A stretch of 19,748 nucleotides of DNA from the NCBI GenBank assembly GCA_041745395.1, contig JBGTIZ010000223.1, positions 1-19,748 of the forward strand, read 5' to 3'. The translations under genes were made by a program, and so were the position numbers. Source of the stretch: Hadersleviella sp041745395. Its GTDB lineage: Bacteria > Chloroflexota > Anaerolineae > Promineifilales > Promineifilaceae. Below the pieces are notes generated by a model. That model saw only the letters and a list, made by a program, of their open reading frames with translations. It was not told the DNA's origin and did no database searches. Shown piece by piece: positions 6,988 through 15,291 of the stretch; position 1 is the stretch's first letter; each line of letters begins with the position of its first letter.

Positions 6988-7764
6988 TCAATCTAGTTGT
7001 TCGTGGGGGCGATTGACTGATTCGTTCATCTTATCCGCCACCAGTTCGCCGTCGGCGATGGTGAGGGTGCGGGCGGCGCGGGCGGCGAGTTCGCCATCAT
7101 GGGTCACCATGAGGATGGTTTTGCCCTGGCTGACCAGTTCTTGAAAGAGGCGAAAAATGGACTCGGCCGTGTTGGAATCCAGATTGCCCGTCGTTTCGTC
7201 GGCCACGAGTATGGGCGGGTCGTTGGCGAGGGCGCGGGCGATAGCGGCGCGTTGCTGTTGCCCGCCCGACACGGCCGAGGGTAATTTGTGCGCTTCACTC
7301 TCTAGCTCGACCTGCTCGAGGAGCGCGAGGGCGCGGTCGGGCCGCTCGGCGGGGTCATACATTTGGCAAAAGTCCATGGGGAGCATGACGTTTTCGAGCA
7401 GGGTGAGGGTGGGCAGAAGCTGGAAAAATTGAAAGACGATGCCCATGTTGCGCCCGCGCCATTCCGCCATTTTGCCTTCGGAGAGAAGGTGGATGGGCGT
7501 GCCGCGCACGATGATTTCCCCGGCCGTGGGGCGGTCTATGCCCGTAATCATGTTAATCAGGGTGGATTTGCCGCTCCCTGATTTGCCCACCACGGAGACG
7601 AATTCCCCTGGTTGGACAAGAACGTTTAGCCCACGCAGGGCGAGGAACGGCCCCGCTTCGGTTTGGTACGCTTTTTCGAGGGCGCGAATATCAATGAGTG
7701 CGTCGCTCTCGACGGTTGTGGTTTGGCCGTTGGCGGCTTTTTGTCTTTTGAACAAACTTAGCAT
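6988..7764 (-). CDS. ABC exporter ATPase, MacB/LolD type (copy B)
   Basis: About 258 residues from the ATG at 7764. A longer frame from a TTG at 7839 is possible, but its extra 25 residues match nothing expected of the family. Visible motifs: Walker A GKSGSGKST, Q-loop FQFFQLLPTL, signature SAVSGGQQQR, Walker B PILVADETTGNLDS and H-loop MVTHD. In Walker B the usual EPTG is ETTG; the catalytic Glu is retained, so ATPase activity is likely. The signature is preceded by a one-mismatch palindrome (CACGGCCGAG, 7270-7279), where copy A has an exact one. It would power the permease at 8601-11003. It is clearly a paralogue of the neighbouring ATPase and probably arose by tandem duplication. Confidence 0.9.
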   Translation of the reverse strand: MLSLFKRQKAANGQTTTVESDALIDIRALEKAYQTEAGPFLALRGLNVLVQPGEFVSVVGKSGSGKSTLINMITGIDRPTAGEIIVRGTPIHLLSEGKMAEWRGRNMGIVFQFFQLLPTLTLLENVMLPMDFCQMYDPAERPDRALALLEQVELESEAHKLPSAVSGGQQQRAAIARALANDPPILVADETTGNLDSNTAESIFRLFQELVSQGKTILMVTHDGELAARAARTLTIADGELVADKMNESVNRPHEQLD

Positions 7765-7849
7765 TTTGGATTTTGAGGTGAATGGTAGCTGGTTTCGGCG
7801 ATAGATAGCGAATTTGTTTACTGGATGGTAAGGGCGCAACTTGTTCTTC

Positions 7850-8608
7850 TCAATCCTCTAAGTGGCCGTCAGTTAGGGTGAGGGTGCGGTCTACGTGGCG
7901 GGCGAGGTCGCGGTCGTGGGAGGCGATGAAGATGGTTTTGCCATTGTCTACGAGGCGGCGGAAGATGTTAAACACGGCCGTGGCCGTATGCGAGTCAAGA
8001 TTGCCCGTCGGTTCATCCGCCAAAATAATGTCGGGGTCACAGGCGAGGGCGCGGGCGATAGCCACCCGTTGCTGTTGACCGCCAGACACGGCCGTGGGCG
8101 GCTTAAACGCATGTTCCGCGATTTCCACCTGCTCCAAAAGCTCGAGAGCCCGCGCCCGCCGTCCTGCTTCGGAGCCGTACAAATTGGCAAAATCCATGGG
8201 CAACATCACGTTTTGCAAGCAAGTCAGAGCGGGCATAAGCTGGAAAAATTGGAAGATAACGCCCACGTTTTGACCACGCCAAGCGGCGATGTCGCTTTCG
8301 CTCATCTGGTGCAGGGCATGGCCGCCGACGTAGATTTCCCCCGCTGTGGGGCGGTCTATGCCCGAAAGCATGTTGATGAGCGTGGATTTGCCCGCACCCG
8401 ATTTGCCAATTAGCCCCACGAATTCCCCCTGTTTGAGGTGTAAATCTAAATCGGTCAGGGCGTAAAAGTCACCCACGGCCGTGGGATATGCTTTGCTCAG
8501 GCCACGGGTGGTAATAATCGAGGTGTCAGACACGGCCGTGGGCGTTTGAGCTGACGCCTGACCAGATGATACCGAGCGGGAGAACCAACGTAAAGGCCAG
8601 CTACTCAT
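7850..8608 (-). CDS. ABC exporter ATPase, MacB/LolD type (copy A)
   Basis: 252 residues. The start is fixed by ATGAGTAG at 8608-8601: the ATG overlaps the permease stop codon, and GGGAGG precedes it by about 9 bases, so translation is probably coupled to the permease. A longer in-frame reading into the permease gene is not real. Motifs: Walker A GKSGAGKST, Q-loop FQFFQLMPAL, signature TAVSGGQQQR, Walker B DIILADEPTGNLDS and H-loop FIASHD, all intact. Exact CACGGCCGTG copies occur at 7973, 8087, 8474 and 8531; the one at 8087 encodes the residues immediately before the SGGQ signature. It is the second gene of the exporter unit, with ATPase copy B following. Confidence 0.93.
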   Translation of the reverse strand: MSSWPLRWFSRSVSSGQASAQTPTAVSDTSIITTRGLSKAYPTAVGDFYALTDLDLHLKQGEFVGLIGKSGAGKSTLINMLSGIDRPTAGEIYVGGHALHQMSESDIAAWRGQNVGVIFQFFQLMPALTCLQNVMLPMDFANLYGSEAGRRARALELLEQVEIAEHAFKPPTAVSGGQQQRVAIARALACDPDIILADEPTGNLDSHTATAVFNIFRRLVDNGKTIFIASHDRDLARHVDRTLTLTDGHLED

Positions 8609-11003
8609 AAGCGAGTACCTCCCGAATGGTGAGGCTGACCGCTTTGCGGGCGGGGCCGAGGCTGGCGGCGGTGGCGAGGAACATGACCAGCACAAACCAG
8701 AGGGCGACGCTGGACCAAGCGTAGGTGAAGTCGAGCGGGGTGTTGAGCAGGGCGAGGCCAACTTGCTGACTCATGAACACGGCCGTGGGCCAGCTCAAAA
8801 ACAGACCAATTAGCCAGCTTAACGCCCCGATAATCAGCCCTTCGGCCAGCACAATTTGGCGCACTGATTCGTTCGATGCGCCGATAGCCCGCAAGACGCC
8901 AATTTCGCGGATGCGCTCCAGCACGTTAATACTCATGGTGGTGGTCAGCCCCAGTCCGCCGACGATGGCCAGGAGCAGGGCCATCATGACCAAAAAGGCG
9001 ACGATAATGTCAAAGGTGAGCTTGTTGGCCAATTGGAGCGATTCGGTGGTGCGGCTGTTGCTGACGCGGTAGCTGGCGTCCTCAAATTGGCGGATAAGCT
9101 GGCCGAGTTGGGCTTCTTGATAGGCGGCATCGTGCTGAGCGGTGATGATTTGCAGGCGGTTGCCCTGCCCGACCTGTCGCGCTAAATAGTTGTACGGATC
9201 GCGGGGCGCGTAGGCCATCGCCCCGGCGGATTGAGTGGGCACGACGCCCACGATTTCAAAGGGCACATCACGGCCGTTGAGCGACATGATAAGCGTCTCC
9301 CCCACGGCTAAATCTGGCTCCGCCTGGAGCAAATCGATATTGACCACCAGCGCGTTGTGGTCGGCGGACGTGAGCCAGCGTCCGGCGAGCAGAGCGGGGT
9401 TCATGTAGCTGGTGTCGGGCGGCACGGCAAAGAGCTGGAAGCTATCGCTTTCGGTGTCGTTCGGTCGCTGTCTGCGCTGAGAGCTAACTTGCCACGTTTC
9501 CACGGCCGTGATGCCGTCCACGCGCAACGCCTCGCGTTCTAACTGCTCAATACGATAATTGCGGTTAAAACTGAGCAACACATCGTACTGATGAAAGCGC
9601 ATAAAGTTGCTGATGGTCAGGTCAACCGAGGCGCGGACGCTCAGCACGCTAATAAACAGGGCCGTCCCGATGACCAGCACAAAGAGGGTTAGAAAGAGCC
9701 GCCCTTTGTGCCGGATGCTGTTGCGCAGGGAGATGATGAGCGGCCGTTGCAGGTTGGCGAGCCGTTGCAGACGTAAAAAGAGACGATCCGCACGGCCGTG
9801 GGCATACCCTCCCGACCCCATGCCAATATCGTTTAACGCCTTGTGCGTGGTTATGTTAATCCCTTTGAGCAGGGGAAAACTGGCGGCCAACAGGGGAATA
9901 AACAGCCCAATGACCACCTGCATCAGCAAAACAGAGACGGGCACGGCGTAGCTATCGGGACGCACATTGAGCAACTCTTCGACAATGAGAATGATGACCT
10001 GTTGCGCCGCGATAATCGAGGGGGGAATGCCGATAGCCAGAGCCAACAGGCCAAAAATCAAGACCAACACGACGTACATGCCGATAATTTGGCGGCGGCG
10101 ACCGCCGACCAGCTTCATCACGCCGATTTGTTTGGTTTGCTGGGTGAGCAGGGCGGTGATGGTGTTGACCACGAGGAAACTAGCCAGAAGCAGAATAATA
10201 AAGCCAAAAAGACCCAGCATGAGGACGAGGGTATCTATGATTTCTTGCACAGGGCGTTCGCCGGGGTTGGGGATGCTACGCCCAAAGGTTTGTCCGCGAT
10301 TGTCTTCGACTTGTTTCTGGATTTTGTCGGCTACGGACTCGAGGTGGGCGAGGTCGTTTTCGTTGGCGGTGACGCGGTAGCGGAGTTCGGTAAAGCTATT
10401 GGCGTCGCCTAGCCCCCAACTGGCAAAGGTGTCTGGGGTGATATAGGCGAAGGCGATGTCCATGATGCTGGCGTTGATGCGCTGGGGGTCGTGGGCAAGG
10501 CCGGTCACACGGCCGTGTTTGCGCGTGCCATCAGCAAACTGAATGAGCAATTCTTCCCCTATCCCGCTCTGCACATATTCTGGCGCGAGCCGCTCCAGAA
10601 TGATTTCGCCGCGCTGAGGCGGCCACGCGCCCGCTACGGGGGTCACGCGGTCAATTTGGTGGGTTTCCATGTTGGGAATGACCACGAAAATGATGTTGCG
10701 CCATTCGTCGGGGCCAACCTGCACCCGAGCGCGAACGGTGTTGCGTCCTTCGGCTAGGCTGACTTCGGGCATCGCGCTGATGCGGTCGGCAAACACGGCC
10801 GTGAATGGGGTCGTATAAAGCGTCCCGGCCGCTAGCTGTGCCTTCTCGAGGTCAAGCTGTAGCTCGCGCACCAAAATGGCGCGGGCGTTGGCCACAAAGC
10901 CCACCGCAAACACGCCCACGGCAATCGCTAAAGCGACCAGCAAGGTGCGGGCTTTGTTGTGCCACAGGTCGAAGAAAACTTTGTACCAACGAGTGCGGAT
11001 CAT
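8601..11003 (-). CDS. FtsX/MacB-type ABC permease, two-half fusion
   Basis: 800 residues holding two FtsX-type halves. Half one has TM1 (about 20-40), a large extracytoplasmic MacB-like domain (about 45-255) and TMs near 258-282, 306-326 and 355-376, with the cytoplasmic motif KQIGVMKLVGG. Half two starts near 418, with TM5 (about 435-457), another extracytoplasmic domain and three TMs near 675-790, with REIGVLRAIGAS. Eight helices in total fit a complete type VII (mechanotransmission) exporter core in one chain, which would bind two ATPases. It starts the exporter unit, and its stop overlaps the ATPase start. Of its exact palindromes, 9791 and 10508 are read as HGR, while 8778, 9501 and 10794 are read as TAV. 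No strong SD precedes the ATG. The substrate is unknown. Confidence 0.92.
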   Translation of the reverse strand: MIRTRWYKVFFDLWHNKARTLLVALAIAVGVFAVGFVANARAILVRELQLDLEKAQLAAGTLYTTPFTAVFADRISAMPEVSLAEGRNTVRARVQVGPDEWRNIIFVVIPNMETHQIDRVTPVAGAWPPQRGEIILERLAPEYVQSGIGEELLIQFADGTRKHGRVTGLAHDPQRINASIMDIAFAYITPDTFASWGLGDANSFTELRYRVTANENDLAHLESVADKIQKQVEDNRGQTFGRSIPNPGERPVQEIIDTLVLMLGLFGFIILLLASFLVVNTITALLTQQTKQIGVMKLVGGRRRQIIGMYVVLVLIFGLLALAIGIPPSIIAAQQVIILIVEELLNVRPDSYAVPVSVLLMQVVIGLFIPLLAASFPLLKGINITTHKALNDIGMGSGGYAHGRADRLFLRLQRLANLQRPLIISLRNSIRHKGRLFLTLFVLVIGTALFISVLSVRASVDLTISNFMRFHQYDVLLSFNRNYRIEQLEREALRVDGITAVETWQVSSQRRQRPNDTESDSFQLFAVPPDTSYMNPALLAGRWLTSADHNALVVNIDLLQAEPDLAVGETLIMSLNGRDVPFEIVGVVPTQSAGAMAYAPRDPYNYLARQVGQGNRLQIITAQHDAAYQEAQLGQLIRQFEDASYRVSNSRTTESLQLANKLTFDIIVAFLVMMALLLAIVGGLGLTTTMSINVLERIREIGVLRAIGASNESVRQIVLAEGLIIGALSWLIGLFLSWPTAVFMSQQVGLALLNTPLDFTYAWSSVALWFVLVMFLATAASLGPARKAVSLTIREVLAYE

Positions 11004-11336
11004 TTCTAGTAATGAGTAATGAATAATGAATAATGAGTAAAGGGGTTGGTTGCTTTGGATGCGTATGCGGCCTAGGGGAAATCAATCTCTGCTTAAGCGG
11101 TACTGCCCCACTGTCTTCTCAATAAAAAGTGATGTTTGTAGAGCAGGCTGTGTTTACTGACCCAGCTACTTCTCACTTTTTACTTCTCACTTCTCACGTT
11201 GTTCCCGCATTGTTAATAGCACCGAGCGTGGCTCCATCAGCGGATATGGGACGATCGGATTATCGATGGCAGGGGGGGAGATGTTCAAAAAGTGTGATGG
11301 ATGGTTTATATTGGGGAATGGCTGGGGGTGAAGGGG
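11004..11336. other. Intergenic region between kinase and exporter genes
   Basis: No gene was found. Upstream of the permease it holds TAATGAGTAATGAATAATGA repeats (11008-11040) running into the composite element ATGAGTAAAGGGGTTGGTTGC (11033-11053). A loose hairpin pairs TAAAAAGTGA (11123-11132) with TCACTTTTTA (11173-11182), followed by ACTTCTCACTTCTCAC repeats. No convincing terminator for the kinase gene was seen. Confidence 0.6.
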
Positions 11337-13124
11337 TTAGGCGACCACGGCCGTGTTGTTTTTGGCGGGTAGGCGCACCGTGAACGTCGTGCCTATGTCT
11401 GGCTCACTGCTCACCCGAATCTCCCCGCCCAGCAGGTCAGCGAAATGCCGACTAATGGTTAGCCCCAGGCCCGTGCCCCCATAATGCCGCTCGGTGGAGT
11501 CATCCGCTTGGGTGAAGGGCGCGAAAATACGCGACTGCTGTTCAACGGTCATGCCGATGCCCGTATCGCGCACGCGGAACACGAGCCATTCCCCACTGGC
11601 GGCTAACTCCCGTTCCGCCTCGAGGGTAATCGTGCCTTCTGAGGTGAATTTGTTAGCATTGCTCAGCAGATTAAGCAAAATTTGTTGAATCTTGGTCAAA
11701 TCGCTGTGCATCATGCCTAGGTCATGCGAGAGATTTATCTGGAGTTTGTTGTCACGTTGAGCCACCAGCGGGCGCATCGTCGTCGCCAGCAGTTCCGTGA
11801 TTTCTTTGACGGCAAAGGTTTCGGTATAAAGCTCCATTTGACCCGCTTCTGCTTTGGTCAGATTGAGCATGTTGTTGACCAGTTGCAAAAGATGTTGCCC
11901 CGAATAGGTGATGCGCCCCGCGATTTCGTCTACTTCTGGCTCGTTAATATCAGCGGCCAACTCTTGGAGCATTTCACCATAGCCGATAATCGCGCCCAGC
12001 GGGGTGCGTAGCTCGTGGCTGACGTTGGCAAGCAGGAGGTTGAGAGCGCGGTTGGCTTCTTCAAGGGCGATGACTTCGCGCTGGTGGGTGATGTCGGCCA
12101 AACTGCCGACCATGCGGCTGGGATGGTCGTTGCGCTGGCGAATAAGCTGACCACGATGGGCGACGTCGCGGTATTCACCCACGGCCGTGAGAAAGCGATA
12201 CTCCGCCGAAAAATATTGTCCATTCCGTCGCACCAGCGTCAATTTTTCCTGCAAATAGGTGCGGTCATCAGGATGAGCATGAGCCAGCCACCACGCTTCC
12301 ACCCCGCTAATCGTCTCGATGCCATACCCAAACGCATCAGAATCTCCCCCAGACCAAATCAGCCTGTCGCGGCTTATGTCCCAATCAAAAATGGTGCTTT
12401 CCACCGCTTCAGCGGCAAGCTGGAAACGGTCGTTGGCCGCCTGCTCCGTCTGCAGAGCGCGTCGACTGACAAAATAAAGTAAACCCGCCAGCCCCAGCAA
12501 ACCCAGCCCAGCCAGCCCCAACATGGTGCGGGAACGCATCGCCCGGTCTATCAGGCGGCGCAAAATGCCGACGCGATACTGCTCTTGCACCAAATAAATG
12601 CGATCGGTATTTTGCGCAATGTTGTGAATGCTGGCGTCCATCTCGGCTAGAATCGGTTCTTGGAGAGCGAGTGTGTTCGCTTCGGTGAGTTCCTCAAACA
12701 GCTCGGAGAGGGTGCTTAGCTCTTGTTCAGTGCGGCGAATGGCGGCGAGGCTTTCTGGCTGAAACCCTTTGTTTTGATAGTTGCCATTAGAAGTGAGGGT
12801 GCGAAAGTTTAGCCGCACAAAGGCGAGTTGTTGTTCGAGTTCGTTTAGGTCAGGCAGGTCGGTACTGCTGGTGGTGGGGTCAAGCCGAAGCTGATTGATG
12901 AGCAGTTGCGCTTCCAATGTTTCGCGGCGCAAGTCGGCCGCTTCGCCCAAAATTTTGAATTCGCTAGCGGATAGAGGGCGGGTGATTTCGTTGATAAGTT
13001 GGGACGCGCTTACCGCATAAGCCACGGCGACGAAGGCGGCCGCGATAAGTAGGGTGATGGCTAAAATAACCTGCAGGCGACTCAGGTTACTCGGGTTGTG
13101 GGCGGGAGCGGTTTGGGGGCGCAT
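11337..13124 (-). CDS. Sensor histidine kinase with PAS domain
   Basis: 595 residues. It has TM1 (about 17-40), a helical extracytoplasmic sensor (about 45-195), TM2 (about 200-219), a PAS/PAC domain (about 233-347), a HisKA domain with NVSHELRTPLG (phosphoacceptor His370) and a HATPase domain. The HATPase N-box is LLNLLSNANKF (about 483-493), G1 is DTGIG (520-524) and G2 is GGTGLGL (549-555). All catalytic motifs look intact. No receiver domain is attached and no response regulator lies in the window, so the partner is elsewhere. The start is 13 bp after the lipoprotein stop at 13138, so the two genes form an operon, suggesting a sensory complex across the membrane. No clear SD precedes the ATG. 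Palindromes occur at 11346 and 12180. Confidence 0.93.
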   Translation of the reverse strand: MRPQTAPAHNPSNLSRLQVILAITLLIAAAFVAVAYAVSASQLINEITRPLSASEFKILGEAADLRRETLEAQLLINQLRLDPTTSSTDLPDLNELEQQLAFVRLNFRTLTSNGNYQNKGFQPESLAAIRRTEQELSTLSELFEELTEANTLALQEPILAEMDASIHNIAQNTDRIYLVQEQYRVGILRRLIDRAMRSRTMLGLAGLGLLGLAGLLYFVSRRALQTEQAANDRFQLAAEAVESTIFDWDISRDRLIWSGGDSDAFGYGIETISGVEAWWLAHAHPDDRTYLQEKLTLVRRNGQYFSAEYRFLTAVGEYRDVAHRGQLIRQRNDHPSRMVGSLADITHQREVIALEEANRALNLLLANVSHELRTPLGAIIGYGEMLQELAADINEPEVDEIAGRITYSGQHLLQLVNNMLNLTKAEAGQMELYTETFAVKEITELLATTMRPLVAQRDNKLQINLSHDLGMMHSDLTKIQQILLNLLSNANKFTSEGTITLEAERELAASGEWLVFRVRDTGIGMTVEQQSRIFAPFTQADDSTERHYGGTGLGLTISRHFADLLGGEIRVSSEPDIGTTFTVRLPAKNNTAVVA

Positions 13125-13137
13125 AGCGATGGCTGAA

Positions 13138-13728
13138 TTAGCGGACGTTAATGGCGGTCATGGACCATACCCATTGCGCATCATAGGTAATATGGTCGAG
13201 GTTAGGGTAGTCGTCAAAGGGGATAATGATAATGGCGGGGCCACCTTCATCGAGGGGAATAGGCAACCCGTCGGCTTGGAGGCCGAAGAGCATGGGGTAA
13301 TTTTGGGTGTCACTATAGGTCATGTTGGCAATGTAGTTATTGAGGGCGACAAGTTCGAGGGTGGTCGCGTTGTCGCTGGCCCCGACGAGGGTGAGCAGGT
13401 CGCTTAATAACACCCCGCGAAAGAGTCGTTTTTGGTGTATGAAGGGGTCGGTGACTTCGTATTGCACTTGGCGCATACTTTCGAGCATGGCGAGGTCAAA
13501 CACGGCCGTGTTCACGTCCGTGTTGCTGTGACGAATGTCGCCGCCAATGGTTAGGATAACAGGCCCTGTGGGGGTAGGGAGGTTTTCCCCTGTGGTGAGG
13601 GTTCCTGGAGAAACTTCTTCGTAGATGGGTTCGGTGGGGCCGGTGTTGGTGCAGGCCACGGCCGTGGTTAGCGCCACAATGAGCAACAGCAGAAGTTTGA
13701 GGACAGTGGGGATGCGCATCAGATTCAT
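13138..13728 (-). CDS. Lipoprotein with sulfite-oxidase-like (Moco-binding fold) domain
   Basis: 196 residues. The signal peptide ends TTAVAC, giving Cys26 as lipidation site; the palindrome at 13657 encodes TAV within this lipobox. The remainder resembles the oxidoreductase molybdopterin-binding fold in short COG3915-like form: LFRGVLLSDLLTLVGA, then LVALNNYIANM, then GLPIPLDEGGPAIIIIPFD, then AQWVWSMTAINV. The Cys that ligates molybdenum in sulfite oxidases is not visible, so it is probably a non-catalytic ligand- or protein-binding version. AGGAAG lies about 9 bases before the ATG. It is the first gene of an operon with the histidine kinase, and an accessory sensor role for that kinase is inferred. 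Palindromes at 13501 and 13657. Confidence 0.75.
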   Translation of the reverse strand: MNLMRIPTVLKLLLLLIVALTTAVACTNTGPTEPIYEEVSPGTLTTGENLPTPTGPVILTIGGDIRHSNTDVNTAVFDLAMLESMRQVQYEVTDPFIHQKRLFRGVLLSDLLTLVGASDNATTLELVALNNYIANMTYSDTQNYPMLFGLQADGLPIPLDEGGPAIIIIPFDDYPNLDHITYDAQWVWSMTAINVR

Positions 13729-13740
13729 GGAGCAGACTTC

Positions 13741-14054
13741 CTTACTGGATTGGTTGATTGCTTGAGTGTTTGCTTGTTTGTTCGCGCTATGGTGTGCGGC
13801 TTAACTGGACGAGTCAATTTTGACCCGCCTCTTTATTGTAAAGCGTAACGCCGTTACAAACGATAGCTATTTCGTCCAATTTGGAAGCAAAAAAGGGATG
13901 CTAGTTAATGCGGGGTAAGCATTGAGCCTCCTGCAAAAAGGTTAAATCTCTCGCAGAGGCGCAAAAAGCGCAAAGTTTTCCTCGAGAAGTGTTTCTCTTT
14001 GCTCCTCTGCGTCTTGGCGAGAGCCTGCTTTTAGCGTTTAGCTTAACGCAAAAA
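13741..14054. other. Intergenic region with two dyads and a GCGCAAAG-type repeat
   Basis: A stretch of about 310 bp without a gene. It contains GTCAA-TT-TTGAC (13813-13824) and GTAACG-C-CGTTAC (13845-13857), both candidate operators ahead of the lipoprotein-kinase operon. It also contains an imperfect long inverted repeat at 13948-14023. No confident promoter was assigned. Confidence 0.5.
13948..14023. repeat. Imperfect inverted repeat of the GCAGAGGCGCAAAG type
   Basis: The left arm starts CTCTCGCAGAGGCGCAAAAA (from 13948) and the right arm ends CTCCTCTGCGTCTTGGCGAGAG (14002-14023); they pair with several mismatches around a loop near 13980-13995. Similar CGCAAAGGCGCAGAG palindromic repeats are scattered in intergenic DNA of many environmental bacteria, from general knowledge. 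Confidence 0.6.
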
Positions 14055-14088
14055 GGGCGCGACAAGCGTGTATTAGCCTGTCGCGCCC
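14055..14088 (-). terminator. Intrinsic terminator of the polysaccharide locus
   Basis: A 10-bp perfect stem, GGGCGCGACA (14055-14064) with TGTCGCGCCC (14079-14088), has a 14-base loop. Read on the minus strand it is followed by TTTTTGCG. It lies 34 bp after the stop of the thymidylyltransferase gene. Confidence 0.88.
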
Positions 14089-14122
14089 CCGTTAGGCGCT
14101 TTAGCGAGATGTCGCCGTTTGT

Positions 14123-15190
14123 TTATAAAATGCCGATTTGGCTGTAATCACCCAGCGTTAGCTTGTGCGTTTTGGGTTTGGAAGGGGAGCGCGTGACGAG
14201 GGCATTTCGTCCAATTAGGCTGTCCTGAATGCGCCCCTGAATGTTCCGAATTTCGCTGTTTTCTAGCACCATTGAATGCTCAATCTCGCTGTTTTCGATG
14301 GTGACATTGTTATAAATGCTGGTGAATGGCCCCACATAGCTGTTGATAATCCGCGCATTTTTGCCAATGATAGAGGGCCCACGCACGATGCTGTTGATAA
14401 TTTCTGCCCCTTTTTCGATGGTGACGCGCCGCCCAACTTCGCTGTCGCGGTCGACATACCCTTCGATTTCGTAGTCGAGTTCTTCGAGGGCGTGGTCGTT
14501 GGCTTCGAGCATGTCGTCTGGCCGGCCGGTGTCTATCCACCAGCCGCGATGAATATAGGGGCGCACGCGATACTCGTTGGTGACGAGCCATTGAATGGCG
14601 TCGGTGATTTCTAGCTCGCCGCGAAAGGAGGGCTGGATGTTGTCCACGGCCGTGTGAATATGCGCATCAAACATATAAATGCCCACCAGAGCCAAATCAC
14701 TTGGGGGGTCTTGCGGTTTTTCCACCAGCCGCACAATATCACCCGCTGGGTTTAACTCCACGACGCCATACTGTTGCGGGTTTTCGATGCGCGTCAGCAC
14801 AATTTGGCTGTTCCAGTCACTGGTCGCAAACTCTTCGATGAGCGGACTAATGCCGCCCTCGATAACGTTATCGCCCAAAAACATCACAAAACGGTCATCC
14901 CCCAAAAAATCCCGCGATATTTTGACCGCGTGCGCCAAGCCAAGCGGCTCATCTTGGGGAATATAAGTGATATTCACCCCCCACCGTCCCCCACGGCCGA
15001 CCGCTTCGCGGATTTCGGGGTCAGTATCGCCCGTCACAATGCCAATATCGGTGATGCCTGCGTCCCGAATCGCCTCGATAACGCGGAACAAAACGGGCTT
15101 GTTAGCCACGGGAATCAACTGCTTGGCCTTGGTATACGTCAGCGGATAAAGGCGCGTGCCTTTGCCGCCACTGAGGATGAGTCCTTTCAT
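14123..15190 (-). CDS. rfbA: Glucose-1-phosphate thymidylyltransferase, long form (RmlA/RfbA family)
   Basis: 355 residues. It makes dTDP-glucose from dTTP and glucose-1-phosphate, the entry to dTDP-sugar synthesis (for example dTDP-rhamnose). The N-terminal nucleotidyltransferase domain shows GLILSGGKGTRLYPLTYTKAKQLIPVANKP, the signature loop with Gly-rich motif and Lys. Then come GDNVIEGGI, the VEKP motif and WIDTGRPDDMLEAN. A C-terminal left-handed beta-helix (about 240-340) identifies the long subfamily, as opposed to the short RmlA of about 290 residues; long forms may use other sugar phosphates, so substrate is inferred. AGGAG lies about 10 bases before the ATG. It is the last gene of the minus-strand polysaccharide locus, just before a strong terminator. 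One palindrome at 14645. Confidence 0.92.
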   Translation of the reverse strand: MKGLILSGGKGTRLYPLTYTKAKQLIPVANKPVLFRVIEAIRDAGITDIGIVTGDTDPEIREAVGRGGRWGVNITYIPQDEPLGLAHAVKISRDFLGDDRFVMFLGDNVIEGGISPLIEEFATSDWNSQIVLTRIENPQQYGVVELNPAGDIVRLVEKPQDPPSDLALVGIYMFDAHIHTAVDNIQPSFRGELEITDAIQWLVTNEYRVRPYIHRGWWIDTGRPDDMLEANDHALEELDYEIEGYVDRDSEVGRRVTIEKGAEIINSIVRGPSIIGKNARIINSYVGPFTSIYNNVTIENSEIEHSMVLENSEIRNIQGRIQDSLIGRNALVTRSPSKPKTHKLTLGDYSQIGIL

Positions 15191-15291
15191 CTGTTATGTT
15201 CTCCTGTTTTAGTGCTGAGCGATGAGCGATGAGTGCTGAGTGGGAAAGTTGGTTGCTGGACTAGGTATCAAGTTCTGTAGAATCTGTTTTA

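Noticed and set aside
6988..7764. ATPase copy B inactive because EPTG reads ETTG
   Set aside because: Walker A, the catalytic Glu after Walker B, the signature and the H-loop are all intact; the Pro to Thr change alone does not imply loss of activity.
7895..8413. A 172-codon open frame antisense to ATPase copy A
   Set aside because: The minus-strand frame carries every ABC motif; the plus-strand product is low in information and has no family resemblance.
8609..8761. Extended N-terminus for ATPase copy A inside the permease gene
   Set aside because: The extra residues are Pro/Ser-rich and out of frame with a conserved permease end; the ATG at 8608 has a strong SD and the usual start-stop overlap.
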